From Dinoroseobacter sp965279125 (GTDB taxonomy: Bacteria; Pseudomonadota; Alphaproteobacteria; Rhodobacterales; Rhodobacteraceae): a DNA stretch of 64,000 nt. A model generated the notes under the pieces. The model was not told where the DNA came from. It did not search any database and saw nothing but the letters and a program-made list of their open reading frames with translations. Positions 1 through 9,021 of this stretch are shown one piece after another (the stretch's first letter is position 1; each line of letters starts with the position of its first letter). A program made the position numbers and the translations under genes. The DNA is taken from positions 13,109-77,108 of the forward strand of contig CBDIHL010000030.1 in assembly GCA_965279125.1 (NCBI GenBank), given 5' to 3'.

Positions 1-264
1 GGACTGGGCGCTGTCGAAATAGGCGGTTTGGGGCAATTCGGTAATGGTTTGTTTGCCTGCATTGATCAGGTCTGCGTCCTCTTCGCCCTCAATCGGGAAA
101 GGGCCCATGCCGAGCATTCCGTTTTCCGATTGCAGGGTGACGGTCATGCCGTCCGGGATATAGTTCGACACCAGCGTCGGAATCCCGATGCCGAGGTTCA
201 CATACATGCCGTCTTCAAGTTCTTGCGCCGCGCGTGCGGCCATCTGGTTGCGATCCCAAGGCAT
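1..264 (-). CDS. scoB: 3-oxoacid CoA-transferase subunit B, 3' end cut by window edge
   Basis: N-terminal 88 residues of the beta subunit of a succinyl-CoA:3-ketoacid CoA-transferase, which moves CoA between succinyl-CoA and a 3-oxoacid in ketone-body or polyhydroxybutyrate use. The SENGMLGMGP segment is the family's active-site signature; Glu47 in it should form the glutamyl-CoA thioester. A GIGIPT glycine loop lies at residues 25-30. The reading frame is open to base 1, so the C-terminal part lies outside the window. It starts one base after the stop of the small upstream gene, so it belongs to the scoA-small ORF-scoB operon. Family call is firm; the substrate is inferred from the family. 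Confidence 0.93.
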   Translation of the reverse strand, partial: MPWDRNQMAARAAQELEDGMYVNLGIGIPTLVSNYIPDGMTVTLQSENGMLGMGPFPIEGEEDADLINAGKQTITELPQTAYFDSAQS

Positions 265-265
265 C

Positions 266-499
266 TTAGTAGGTCTCCTCATCGGGCAGGGGGGCCGTGG
301 CACCGCGCAGGGCCTCGGCCATAACCTCGGCGGCTTCCATTTGAAGCATCGCGGAGGCGAGTGTGGTGGTGATCATTGGATTGCGGCTGACGGCAGCTTC
401 CCCGAAGCGCGCAGTGGCGACGCGGTTGGCTTGGTGCATGTACTTCATCATACGGTTTGCCGTTTTGCCGGGCAGAGTGCGTAAGGTTTCGTCGTCCAT
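266..499 (-). CDS. small conserved protein between the CoA-transferase subunits (77 aa)
   Basis: I do not recognise a named domain in this 77-residue protein. It begins MDDETLRTLPGK and is mostly helical by composition, with several Met and Ala residues and no signal peptide or membrane segment. Its start is 12 bases after the stop of the scoA frame and its TAA ends one base before the scoB ATG, so translation is probably coupled. Its place inside a two-subunit enzyme operon suggests a role linked to that transferase, but no function can be assigned from sequence. The frame is open and codon use matches the neighbours, which argues that it is a real gene. Confidence 0.7.
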   Translation of the reverse strand: MDDETLRTLPGKTANRMMKYMHQANRVATARFGEAAVSRNPMITTTLASAMLQMEAAEVMAEALRGATAPLPDEETY

Positions 500-511
500 G
501 CGTTTGACCTC

Positions 512-1209
512 TTATGCTGCGCGCGTGGTGCGCTGTTCGATCCGCTTTTCATGCGTGCCCTGGATCAGGCGGTGTACGTAGATGCCGGGCAGGTGGATGG
601 TGTCGGGATCAAGGCTGCCTGTTGGCACGATTTCTTCAACCTCGACCACGCAGACCTTGCCGCACATCGCCGCTGGCGGGTTGAAGTTGCGCGCGGTTTT
701 GCGGAAGATCAGGTTGCCCGTCTCATCCGCTTTCCAGGCTTTGACGATGGACAGATCGGCAAAGAGGCCTTCCTCCATGATGTAGGTCTCGCCGCCGAAA
801 TCTTTATGTGTTCTTTGCCCTCGGCAATTACCGTACCCACACCGGTCTTGGTATAGAAGCCGGGGATGCCACAGCCTGCAGCGCGCATGCGCTCGGCGAG
901 GGTGCCTTGGGGGTTAAACTCGATCTCCAGCTCGCCGGAGAGGTATTGCTGCATGAACAGATCGTTCTCGCCCACATAAGAGCTCATCATCTTTTTGACC
1001 TGCTTGGTTTGTAGCAAAAGACCGAGGCCAAAATCATCGACGCCCGCATTGTTCGAGGCCACCGTCAGGCCCTTCGTGCCTGCGTCCTGAATGGCCTGGA
1101 TCAGCAATTCGGGGATGCCGCACAGGCCAAACCCTCCTGCGGCAATCAACATTTCATCAAAAAGCAGGCCCTCAAGCGCTTCGGATGCCGAGCCGTAAAT
1201 CTTTCCCAT
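512..1209 (-). pseudogene. scoA: 3-oxoacid CoA-transferase subunit A, single-base frameshift
   Basis: Alpha subunit of the succinyl-CoA:3-ketoacid CoA-transferase. Starting at 1209 the frame reads MGKIYGSASEAL and carries the glycine-rich CoA-binding region (AAGGFGLCGIPELL) as far as EGKEHI near base 806. Homology then continues in another frame as KDFGGETYIMEEGLFADLS down to the TAA at 512-514. The span is 698 bases, one short of 233 codons, so the loss of a single base at about 805-806 explains the break; restoring it gives 232 residues, about the usual length. The rest is intact with no further stops, which points to a very recent mutation or a sequencing error. It is first in the scoA-77 aa-scoB operon. 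Confidence 0.88.
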
Positions 1210-1308
1210 AAGACGGGTCCCCTACCAAAGTGTGCGTTTGAATAGGGTTGTGACGATGGCACGGCAGGGTGTCAATTGCCCCACCGTCAGGTTGCTTGCG
1301 CGCGCGGA

Positions 1309-1326
1309 GCCTCCGGCGGGGATATT
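1309..1326 (+). repeat. short GC hairpin followed by GGGGATATT
   Basis: GCC-TCC-GGC is followed directly by GGGGATATT in the 140-base gap between the scoA start and the topA end. The same layout, a small GC hairpin and then a GATATTT-like tail, recurs after coxC (10429) and in looser form at 26151. From memory this pattern is common in intergenic regions of Rhodobacterales; a transcription-end role is only inferred. I see nothing else in the gap. Confidence 0.4.
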
Positions 1327-1349
1327 GGACAACGGAAGATTGCCAGAGC

Positions 1350-3968
1350 TTACTCTGCCTTGGGGGTGGCTTTCTTTGGAGGAGCTTTTTTGGCCGCAGG
1401 CTTTTTCTTCGCAGCGGGTTTTTTCTTCGGCGCTGCCTTCTTCTTGGCAGGCTTCTTGCCGGATCTTGCGGCCTTCTCGGCAATCAGATCGACGGCTTGG
1501 GCAACGGTCAGCTGATCCGGCTCGATCGTGTCGGGCAGGGTTGCGTTGATCTTGTCCCACTTCACGTAAGGCCCGTACTTGCCCTTCATGACATTGATCG
1601 GACCGCCGAATTCCGGATGCTCGCCGAGCTCGGCAATCGGTGTCGCCGGGGCCGGTTTGCCGCGCTTGGGTTTGGAGGCAAGCACCTCCACCGCGCGGTT
1701 CATCCCGATTTCCCACACATCCTCGACCGTCTCGAGGTTCGCGTTGGTCCCGCCCTTGAAGCTGATGTTGTCGGCGTGTTTCAGGTACGGACCATAACGC
1801 CCGATATTGGACCAGATCATCACGCCGTCTTCGGGGTGCGGGCCGATCTCGCGGGGCAGGGCCAGCAAGCGCACGGCTTGTTCAAGGACCACCTCGCTCG
1901 GCTCCCACCCTTTGGGGATGGATTGGCGCGGCGGTTTGGGTTGCTCGTCGGTCGCCTCGCCACGCTGAACGTAAGGACCAAAGCGGCCCTTGAAGGCGTA
2001 GATCGTGTCGCCCGCATCGGTGCCTAGGTTTTTGCCTTCGGGCGGGATACCGCTGGCATCTTCCTGACCGGGAGGGCCGAAAGCGCGGGTATACCGACAT
2101 TCGGGGTAGTTCGAGCAGCCGATGAAGGCCCCGCCAGAGCGCGCCGTGCGCATGCTGAGCCGACCAATGCCGCAATTGGGGCACAGGCGCGGATCCCCGC
2201 CGTCTTCCGTGGGCGGGAAAAGGTGCGGGGACAGCACATCGTTGATCTTCTCCAAGACCTCGCCAATGCGCAGATCTGCCGTCTCAGCAATCGCTGCGGA
2301 GAAATCGCGCCAGAACCGTTCGAGCACCTCTTTATAGTCGCGATCGCCTGCGCTGACCTCGTCGAGCTGATGCTCCAGGTCCGCGGTAAAATCATAGCCG
2401 ACATATTTGCGGAAGTAGTTAGACAGAAAGACCGTGACGAGCCGTCCCTTATCTTCGGGAATTAACCGGTTCTTATCTTTTAGGACATAACCCCGATCCT
2501 GAATGGTCGTGACAATCGAGGCATAGGTGGACGGGCGCCCAATGCCGAGCTCCTCCATCCGCTTCACAAGTGTCGCCTCGGTGTAGCGGGGCGGCGGTTG
2601 GGTGAAGTGCTGTTCGGGCGTGACCTTGTCTTTGGGCGTCGCGTCGCCTTGGGCGATTTGCGGCAAGCGCTTGCCGTCATCGTCATCCTCGGCTTGCTCG
2701 TCTTTGCCCTCGGTGTAGATCGCCATGAAGCCGTCAAAGAGCACCACCTGACCGGTTGCGCGCAAGCCAACCTCGCCATCCGCGCTGCCGATCTCGACGG
2801 CGGTGCGTTCCATACGGGCATTGGCCATCTGGCTGGCAAGCGTGCGCTTCCAGATCAGATCGTAAAGCTTGCGCTGATCGCCATCCATCAGCTTGAGGCC
2901 ATCTGCATCCTTGGTCATGTCCGTGGGGCGGATACATTCATGCGCCTCTTGGGCGTTCTTGGCTTTGTTCTTATAGACCCGGCCCTTTTCGGGCAGGTAC
3001 TGCGCGCCGAAGCGGTCCTTGATCGCATCGCGCGCGGCCCCAACGGCCTCGGGCGCCATGTCGATGCCGTCGGTCCGCATGTAGGTGATGTGACCCGCTT
3101 CATAGAGGCGCTGAGCGGCACTCATGGTTTGGCGCGCGCCCATTCCGAATTTGCGGCTGGCTTCCTGTTGCAGGGTGGAGGTCATGAACGGGGCGGAGGG
3201 CGAGCGGCTGGCCGGTTTCGCTTCGACGCTTTGAACGACCAGATCGCGTGACTGCACGGCGGCGACGGCCATCTCGGCGGCGGTGGAATTTTCCAGATCA
3301 AATTTGTCGAGCTTTTTACCGGATAAGGACACAAGGCGCGCGTTGAACGCTTGTCCGCGCGGTGTCTTCAGATCGGCGGAGACCGACCAGTATTCGCGCG
3401 CATCAAACGCTTCGATCTCCATCTCGCGCTCGACGATCAGGCGCAAGCACACGGACTGCACCCGGCCTGCGGATTTTGCGCCAGGCAGTTTGCGCCACAG
3501 GACCGGGGACAGGTTGAAGCCGACGAGGTAGTCGAGCGCACGGCGGGCCAGATACGCTTCGACCAATTCCATATCGACTTGGCGCGGGTTCTGCATCGCC
3601 TCGGTGACGGCGGTTTTGGTGATCGCATTGAACACAACGCGGCTGACGGGCGTGTCTTTCTTGATCGCACGGCGTTTGCGCAGGGCCTCTTCGAGGTGCC
3701 AGCTGATCGCTTCGCCTTCGCGGTCGGGGTCGGTCGCGAGGATCAAGTTTGGGTCGTCTTTGAGGGCCTCGGCAATCGCGCGGACATGCTTTTGGCTATC
3801 GCTTGCGACCTCCCAAAGCATCTCGAACCCGTTCTCGGTATCGACGGAGCCATTCTTTGGCGGCAAGTCCCGCACATGGCCATAGGACGCGAGAACGGTA
3901 TAGTCCTTGCCCAGATAAGTGTTGATTGTCTTGGCCTTAGCAGGCGACTCGACGACGACAACGGGCAT
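1350..3968 (-). CDS. topA: DNA topoisomerase I (type IA)
   Basis: Relaxes negatively supercoiled DNA by transient single-strand cleavage. This 872-residue protein has a Toprim domain at the N terminus (ESPAKAKTI at 7-15; DPDREGEAISWH at 80-91), then the cleavage domain with active-site Tyr296 in ITYMRTDG. One C-terminal zinc ribbon is visible (Cys596, 599, 618, 624), followed by repeated Topo_C-type segments of the RFGPYV/RYGPYLK/KYGPYV kind. The last about 40 residues are a Lys/Pro/Ala tail of KPAAKKK repeats, probably a nonspecific DNA-binding extension. The start at 3968 is chosen because MPVVVVESPAK is the conserved N terminus and AGGAAG-like bases precede it; an in-frame ATG 39 bases upstream adds no conserved sequence. 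It lies downstream of dprA on the same strand. Confidence 0.97.
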   Translation of the reverse strand: MPVVVVESPAKAKTINTYLGKDYTVLASYGHVRDLPPKNGSVDTENGFEMLWEVASDSQKHVRAIAEALKDDPNLILATDPDREGEAISWHLEEALRKRRAIKKDTPVSRVVFNAITKTAVTEAMQNPRQVDMELVEAYLARRALDYLVGFNLSPVLWRKLPGAKSAGRVQSVCLRLIVEREMEIEAFDAREYWSVSADLKTPRGQAFNARLVSLSGKKLDKFDLENSTAAEMAVAAVQSRDLVVQSVEAKPASRSPSAPFMTSTLQQEASRKFGMGARQTMSAAQRLYEAGHITYMRTDGIDMAPEAVGAARDAIKDRFGAQYLPEKGRVYKNKAKNAQEAHECIRPTDMTKDADGLKLMDGDQRKLYDLIWKRTLASQMANARMERTAVEIGSADGEVGLRATGQVVLFDGFMAIYTEGKDEQAEDDDDGKRLPQIAQGDATPKDKVTPEQHFTQPPPRYTEATLVKRMEELGIGRPSTYASIVTTIQDRGYVLKDKNRLIPEDKGRLVTVFLSNYFRKYVGYDFTADLEHQLDEVSAGDRDYKEVLERFWRDFSAAIAETADLRIGEVLEKINDVLSPHLFPPTEDGGDPRLCPNCGIGRLSMRTARSGGAFIGCSNYPECRYTRAFGPPGQEDASGIPPEGKNLGTDAGDTIYAFKGRFGPYVQRGEATDEQPKPPRQSIPKGWEPSEVVLEQAVRLLALPREIGPHPEDGVMIWSNIGRYGPYLKHADNISFKGGTNANLETVEDVWEIGMNRAVEVLASKPKRGKPAPATPIAELGEHPEFGGPINVMKGKYGPYVKWDKINATLPDTIEPDQLTVAQAVDLIAEKAARSGKKPAKKKAAPKKKPAAKKKPAAKKAPPKKATPKAE

Positions 3969-4066
3969 GGAGCTTCCTCGAACGAACAGGGGGCGGGATG
4001 CGCGCAAGATGTGGAGGGCGCGCGCAGATTGTCAATGCTGCATCTGCGGGGAATTGCCAGATGCGC

Positions 4067-5173
4067 TCAGGCGACGCGGGCCACGAGGCCGCCGGGGTGG
4101 CGGGCAACAAGGCCTTCAACCTCTAATTCAGTGAGGTGATGGGCGACCACATCAGAAGGTGCTTTGACGGTCTCGCCAACCAGATGCTCGGCCACTGGAT
4201 CGGCGGCGAGACAGGTTAGGATTGCGCCACGCAGATCGCTTGTGATCGAGGTCGGCGCGGGGTCAACTTGGGATGTTTCCACGCGGGCAATGGGCATAGC
4301 ATAAGGCAAGGCCGCTAGGATGTCGTCGGTCCCCCGTACCAAGAGCGCGCCGTCGCGGATCAACTGGTTGGACCCGCCCGAGCGCGCATCGAAAGGATGC
4401 GCTGGCACCGCCATAACCTCGCGCCCTTGATCGAGCGCGTCGCGGGCCGTGATCAAGCTGCCGGATTTCACGGCCGCCTCAACCACCACCAAGGCTTGGC
4501 TAAGCCCCGAGATCAGCCGATTGCGCCTCGGGAAGTGCCGCGCCTGAGGCTGCAATCCCATCGGTTGCTCGGACAAGAGCAGCCCTTTGCGATAGATTTG
4601 GCGCGCCAATTCCGCGTTCTCGGCGGGGTAGGGCACGTCCACGCCGCCTGCGAGCACGGCGATGGTCCCGGTGTCCATCGCGGCCTCGTGGGCAGCGGCG
4701 TCGATCCCACGAGCAAGGCCTGAGACGACGACCTGATCGGCCTTGCCCAAACCCATCGCCAAGTTTCGCGCCATCCGCAGACCCAAGGCCGAGGCATTGC
4801 GCGCGCCGACGATTGCGACGCCCGGGCGCTGGGCCAGGGTGACATCGCCGAACGCCCAGAGCAGCGGAGGGGCATCGTGCAAGTCCAACAGCGCGCTTGG
4901 ATAATCCGCCTCGCCCATCGTCAAAAGTCGCGCACCTGCCTTGGCCCCGGCGTCATATTCCGCCTGAGCGCGCTCGGCAGTGCAGACCTCATAACCGGAC
5001 GCCGACGCATCCTTCGCGATCCCCGGCAAGGCCGCGAGCGCCGCCGCAGCGCTTCCATGTTCTGCCATCAACCGCCGAAACGTCACCGGCCCGACCCGAG
5101 GCGAGCGGATCAGGCGCAGCCAATCCAATGCCTCCGCCGGGTTTGAGGGGGGCTTGGGGACGGCATTTGTCAT
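4067..5173 (-). CDS. dprA: DNA-processing protein DprA
   Basis: DprA/Smf protects incoming single-stranded DNA and loads RecA during natural transformation. The 368-residue protein has an N-terminal helix-hairpin-like region, the Rossmann-type DprA core (VAIVGARNAS at 119-128, SGLARGIDAAAH at 151-162, GGVDVPYP at 176-183) and a C-terminal winged-helix-like DML1 domain. The start at 5173 (MTNAVPKPPS) is preferred because the longer frame upstream is low-complexity and unlike the family. It sits upstream of topA with about 98 bases between them. Presence of dprA alone does not show competence. Family call is certain; length is typical of alphaproteobacterial DprA. Confidence 0.95.
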   Translation of the reverse strand: MTNAVPKPPSNPAEALDWLRLIRSPRVGPVTFRRLMAEHGSAAAALAALPGIAKDASASGYEVCTAERAQAEYDAGAKAGARLLTMGEADYPSALLDLHDAPPLLWAFGDVTLAQRPGVAIVGARNASALGLRMARNLAMGLGKADQVVVSGLARGIDAAAHEAAMDTGTIAVLAGGVDVPYPAENAELARQIYRKGLLLSEQPMGLQPQARHFPRRNRLISGLSQALVVVEAAVKSGSLITARDALDQGREVMAVPAHPFDARSGGSNQLIRDGALLVRGTDDILAALPYAMPIARVETSQVDPAPTSITSDLRGAILTCLAADPVAEHLVGETVKAPSDVVAHHLTELEVEGLVARHPGGLVARVA

Positions 5174-5380
5174 GGGGAAATTCCGGGCACACACCAAGAA
5201 GGAGGGGGGCCAGACGGGGCGGACCGAAGCCTCAAAGCCTGAGGTGGTGCGAGGGTGGGTGGGGTTGACCAAGAAGCCTTCAGCCGATCCAGCCCGTCTG
5301 GCCTGCATTCGGTGTAGCGCGCACAACCTTAACGAGAGGTAAACGCGATGCAAGTTTTCCTTAAATAGGCGGCAAAAAAG

Positions 5381-6802
5381 TTAAGCCGCTGATCCGCCCA
5401 CCGTCAAACCACCGATAAGCAGCGTCGGCTGACCCACACCCACAGGCACCCATTGCCCGTTCTTGCCGCAGGTGCCCATCCCCGGATCAAGCGCCATGTC
5501 GTTGCCCACGGCCCGGATCTGGCGCATCGCCGTCGGTCCGTCCCCGATCAAGGTGGCACCTTTCACCGGCGCGCCGATCTTGCCGTTCTGAACACGGTAA
5601 GCTTCGGTGCAGGCGAACACGAACTTGCCGTTGGTGATATCGACCTGACCGCCGCCAAAACCCACGGCCCAAATCCCATCCTTTACGTCTGCCACAATCT
5701 CGTCGCGCGTGGCCTCCCCTCCCAGCATGTAGGTGTTGGTCATCCTCGGCATCGGCAGATGCGCGTGGCTCTGACGGCGTCCATTGCCGGTGGCCTCGAC
5801 CCCCATCAGGCGCGCGTTCTGGCGGTCCTGCATATAGCCCACGAGGATACCGTCCTCGATCAAGGTGGTTTTGGCGCTTGCGGTGCCTTCATCATCAACG
5901 CTGATAGACCCGCGCCGATCCGGGATCGTTCCGTCATCGAGCACGGTCACACCCTTCGCGGCCACCTGCTGACCCATCAAGCCCGCAAACGCACTGGCTT
6001 TCTTGCGGTTGAAGTCGCCCTCTAGCCCGTGGCCCACAGCCTCGTGCAGCAAAATTCCCGGCCAGCCAGAGCCAAGTGCGACATCCATCGCCCCCGCAGG
6101 CGCGGGCACCGCATCAAGGTTCACGACCGCGATGCGCAACGCCTCGCGTGCCACCGCTTCCCAGTTCTCGCGCGGCAACAGCGTGGCAAGCCCATAACGC
6201 CCGCCGCCCCCGGCACTGCCGGTTTCACGCCGCCCGCCTTGCTCGACGATAATTGAGATGTTGAGCCGCGTCAGAGGCCGCACATCGCGCGTGATCCCGC
6301 CTTCGGGGCGCAAAATCTCCACCTCTTGAATACTTGCCCCCATCGAGGCACTCACCTGCACAACCCGCGGATCAAGCCCGCGCGCATAGGCGTCAATTTC
6401 CTTCAAGGTCTCGATCTTCACGCCGAACGTGGCATCGGCCATCGGGTCCGCATCGGTATAAAGCCGCACATTTGTGCCCAGCGGGGCCTCGGCCAAAACC
6501 CCACCACCATCACCCACGGCCAAGCGCGCTGTCTCAGATGCCCGCCGGATCGCTGCCTCGCTGATCTCAGTCGAATGCGCATAGCCCGCCGTTTCGCCCC
6601 TCACCGCGCGCAGACCGAACCCTTCGGACGCGTCATAGCTGGCGTTCTTGATCCGCCCATCATCCAACACAATCGATTCCGAGCGCGACCGCTCAAGGAA
6701 CAACTCGCCGTCATCGGCCCCGTTCAAAGCGGCGCGCAGCACCGACAAGGCGGCATCAGCGTCAAGATGGGTCTCAAACGGGCGGAAGGGGGCGTCTGCC
6801 AT
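5381..6802 (-). CDS. tldD: metalloprotease TldD
   Basis: TldD forms a heterodimeric metalloprotease with TldE (PmbA) that degrades unfolded peptides and matures microcin- or antitoxin-type substrates. The 473-residue protein has the full fold and the zinc motif HEAVGHGLEGD (His253, Glu254, His258) that marks TldD as the catalytic partner. The start at 6802 (MADAPFRPFE) is chosen over an upstream in-frame ATG because the extra residues are not conserved. No pmbA partner lies in the window, which is usual since the two genes are often unlinked. It is divergent from coxB; an FNR-type palindrome lies 13 bases upstream of its start codon. Confidence 0.95.
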   Translation of the reverse strand: MADAPFRPFETHLDADAALSVLRAALNGADDGELFLERSRSESIVLDDGRIKNASYDASEGFGLRAVRGETAGYAHSTEISEAAIRRASETARLAVGDGGGVLAEAPLGTNVRLYTDADPMADATFGVKIETLKEIDAYARGLDPRVVQVSASMGASIQEVEILRPEGGITRDVRPLTRLNISIIVEQGGRRETGSAGGGGRYGLATLLPRENWEAVAREALRIAVVNLDAVPAPAGAMDVALGSGWPGILLHEAVGHGLEGDFNRKKASAFAGLMGQQVAAKGVTVLDDGTIPDRRGSISVDDEGTASAKTTLIEDGILVGYMQDRQNARLMGVEATGNGRRQSHAHLPMPRMTNTYMLGGEATRDEIVADVKDGIWAVGFGGGQVDITNGKFVFACTEAYRVQNGKIGAPVKGATLIGDGPTAMRQIRAVGNDMALDPGMGTCGKNGQWVPVGVGQPTLLIGGLTVGGSAA

Positions 6803-6814
6803 GGGGCGTGGTCC

Positions 6815-6828
6815 TTGATCTGGGTCAA
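6815..6828. promoter_or_regulatory. FNR/FnrL-type box TTGAT-CTGG-GTCAA
   Basis: TTGATCTGGGTCAA matches the anaerobox consensus TTGAT-N4-ATCAA at nine of ten informative positions, with the G variant in the right half. It lies in the 156-base divergent gap between tldD and coxB, about 130 bases before the coxB start and 13 before tldD. FnrL commonly controls oxidase genes in Rhodobacter relatives, so oxygen control of the aa3 oxidase operon is plausible. Its closeness to the tldD start, where the Shine-Dalgarno region lies, leaves chance as an alternative. Confidence 0.4.
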
Positions 6829-6958
6829 ATCGCGACGGAAAAGCGCAGGGTGCGATGCTTGTCTCACCCCCTCTAATATGGAACATGACACGCAAGACAC
6901 AACGGCTGGCTTGCGCATTGATGCGCATTCGCGGCTGAACAGCGAACAGGATAACGAC

Positions 6959-7831
6959 ATGGCATTGACCAACCGGGTCGCCGGGGCTGTTGCCTCGATC
7001 AACGCAGCTTTCTTGGGCCTTGGGTCCGCAGCCTCAGCACAGCCGATTGGCGATCTGGAAATTGTCGGTCGTCCCGTGCCCGGCGGCATCGGCTTTCAGC
7101 CCGCCGCGACCGAGCTTGCGCGCGATATTCACTGGCTCGACGGGTTCTTGCTGGTTTTGATCACCATCATCACGCTGTTTGTGACCGCGCTGATCGTGTG
7201 GTGCGTCCTAAAGTACAACGAAAAGGTGAACAAAACGCCTGCGCGCTTCACTCACAACACCCCGATCGAGATTACGTGGACGGTCGTGCCAATCGTGATC
7301 CTCGTGTTCATCGGCGCGTTTTCCCTGCCGATCCTGTTCAAGCAGCAGGAAATTCCGGAAGGCGATGTGACCATCAAGGCCACCGGCTATCAGTGGTATT
7401 GGGGCTATGAATATCCCGAGCACGAGCTGTCCTACGAGGCGTTCATGCTTCAGCGCGACGAGCTTGAAGAGTTCGGCTACAGCCAGGAAGACTATCTGCT
7501 TGCCACGGACATGGCGATGGTCGTCCCCGTGAACAAAACCATCGTCGTGCAGGTCACAGCGGCGGACGTGATCCATTCCTGGACCATCCCGGCCTTTGGC
7601 GTGAAGCAGGACGGCATTCCCGGACGCCTCGCCGAGTTGTGGTTCAAAGCCGAGCGCGAAGGCGTCTATTTTGGCCAGTGCTCCGAGCTATGCGGCAAGG
7701 ACCACGCCTACATGCCCATCGTTGTCAAAGTCGTCAGCGAAGAGGCCTACGAGGCATGGCTGGCCGACACCATCGAGGTCTTCGGTGGCATCGCGCCCGC
7801 CAACACGAATGTGCAACTGGCCTCCAACTAG
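6959..7831 (+). CDS. coxB: cytochrome c oxidase subunit II (aa3 type)
   Basis: CuA-bearing subunit that accepts electrons from cytochrome c in the terminal aa3 oxidase of the cytoplasmic membrane. The 290-residue protein has an N-terminal leader ending near SAASAQ, two membrane helices (about 58-84 and 106-127), and a periplasmic cupredoxin domain. All CuA ligands are present: His206, Cys241, Glu243, Cys245, His249 and Met252, in CSELCGKDHAYM. GYQWYWGYEY is the aromatic electron-entry segment. The start at 6959 follows an AGGA sequence. It opens the coxB-ctaB-63 aa-ctaG-coxC run. As in Paracoccus, the subunit I gene is not in this cluster. Confidence 0.97.
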   Translation: MALTNRVAGAVASINAAFLGLGSAASAQPIGDLEIVGRPVPGGIGFQPAATELARDIHWLDGFLLVLITIITLFVTALIVWCVLKYNEKVNKTPARFTHNTPIEITWTVVPIVILVFIGAFSLPILFKQQEIPEGDVTIKATGYQWYWGYEYPEHELSYEAFMLQRDELEEFGYSQEDYLLATDMAMVVPVNKTIVVQVTAADVIHSWTIPAFGVKQDGIPGRLAELWFKAEREGVYFGQCSELCGKDHAYMPIVVKVVSEEAYEAWLADTIEVFGGIAPANTNVQLASN

Positions 7832-7866
7832 GCCAGACCTGAAACCCGGCCCCACCGGAGAGCGAC

Positions 7867-8823
7867 ATGAGTGACGCAAGCTTTGACAGCCAGCCCATCG
7901 CCCGCGAGGACGAGGCGCAGTTTGGCGACTTTTTCGCCCTGCTGAAGCCGCGCGTCATGTCACTGGTGGTCTTCACGGCCTTTGTCGGCATGCTGGTGGC
8001 TCCGGTCAGCGTCCATCCGATGATCGGCTTTGCGGCGATCTTGTTCATCGCGGTGGGCGCAGGCGCGTCGGGCGCGTTGAACATGTGGTGGGACGAAGAC
8101 ATCGACCGCGTGATGAAGCGCACCGCCAAGCGCCCTATTCCGGCTGGCAAAGTGACCGGGGGCGAAGCGCTTGCCATCGGTCTGGGCCTGTCCGGGCTAT
8201 CAGTCGTGATGCTATGGCTGGCGACAAATGCGCAGGCCGCCGGCCTTCTGGCCTTCACGATCTTCTTCTACGCCGTCGTTTATACCATGTGGCTCAAGCG
8301 CTGGACCCCGCAGAACATTGTCATAGGTGGGGCTGCGGGCGCGTTCCCGCCGCTGATCGGATGGGTTGCCGCGACAGGCACGATCTCGGTTGAGGCGGTG
8401 TTGATGTTCGGCCTGATCTTCATGTGGACGCCGCCGCATTTCTGGGCGCTGGCACTGTTCATGAAGTCCGACTACCACAAGGCCGATGTGCCGATGCTGA
8501 CCGTGACCCACGGGCGCAAGGTGACGCGCAATCATATCCTGATCTATACGATCTTGCTGGTGCCCGTTGCACTCGGCCTCGCGCTGACGCCGATTGCAGG
8601 CCCGCTTTATCTTGCCGCTGCTGTGGTGCTGAATGCGATCTTCCTCAAAGGCGCGTGGGACATCTGGCGCCGGGACGAGGGGCAGGCCGAGGCGGATAAC
8701 TATGCCGTAGAGAAGAAGGTCTTCCGGTTCTCGCTGCTCTATCTCTTCGTGCATTTCGGTGTGCTGATGATCGAAGGTCTCGCGATGCGCGCGGGTCTTT
8801 GGTCGCCGCTGGCGGGGGTTTGA
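7867..8823 (+). CDS. ctaB: protohaem IX farnesyltransferase (haem O synthase)
   Basis: Integral membrane UbiA-family prenyltransferase that adds farnesyl to haem B to make haem O, the precursor of haem A for the aa3 oxidase. The 318-residue protein has about nine hydrophobic helices and the first Asp-rich prenyl-diphosphate motif NMWWDEDID (Asn72, Asp76, Asp80) followed by MKRTAKRPIPAG. A GGAG sequence precedes the ATG. It sits 35 bases after coxB and three bases before the next gene, inside the oxidase assembly operon. The equivalent E. coli gene is cyoE; the name ctaB fits the Paracoccus-type context. Confidence 0.96.
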   Translation: MSDASFDSQPIAREDEAQFGDFFALLKPRVMSLVVFTAFVGMLVAPVSVHPMIGFAAILFIAVGAGASGALNMWWDEDIDRVMKRTAKRPIPAGKVTGGEALAIGLGLSGLSVVMLWLATNAQAAGLLAFTIFFYAVVYTMWLKRWTPQNIVIGGAAGAFPPLIGWVAATGTISVEAVLMFGLIFMWTPPHFWALALFMKSDYHKADVPMLTVTHGRKVTRNHILIYTILLVPVALGLALTPIAGPLYLAAAVVLNAIFLKGAWDIWRRDEGQAEADNYAVEKKVFRFSLLYLFVHFGVLMIEGLAMRAGLWSPLAGV

Positions 8824-8826
8824 TCG

Positions 8827-9018
8827 ATGGCCTTTGGTAAGACGCACGAAATCCACACCCGTCGCTCGGGCCGAAATATCGGCGTGGCGGCAACTCTGAT
8901 TGGCTTTATCGCGGTTGTGTTCGGTTTGACGGTCGCCAAGATCTCGACCACCGGCCCGATTGAAGGCTTTGACCATGCGCCCCGACCCGCATTGGCTGAC
9001 CGAACAGGGGACAACTAG
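8827..9018 (+). CDS. small one-helix protein of the oxidase operon (63 aa)
   Basis: A 63-residue protein with a basic N terminus (KTHEIHTRRSGRN), one membrane helix at about residues 18-39, and a short Pro/Arg-rich tail. It lies between ctaB and ctaG with three-base gaps on both sides. Small single-helix ORFs at this position are known from the cta operons of Paracoccus and Rhodobacter and are sometimes labelled CoxF or cytochrome oxidase assembly factor. A role in oxidase assembly is inferred from position. The frame is too short for a secure domain call, but its spacing inside the operon makes it very likely real. Confidence 0.75.
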   Translation: MAFGKTHEIHTRRSGRNIGVAATLIGFIAVVFGLTVAKISTTGPIEGFDHAPRPALADRTGDN

Positions 9019-9021
9019 ACC

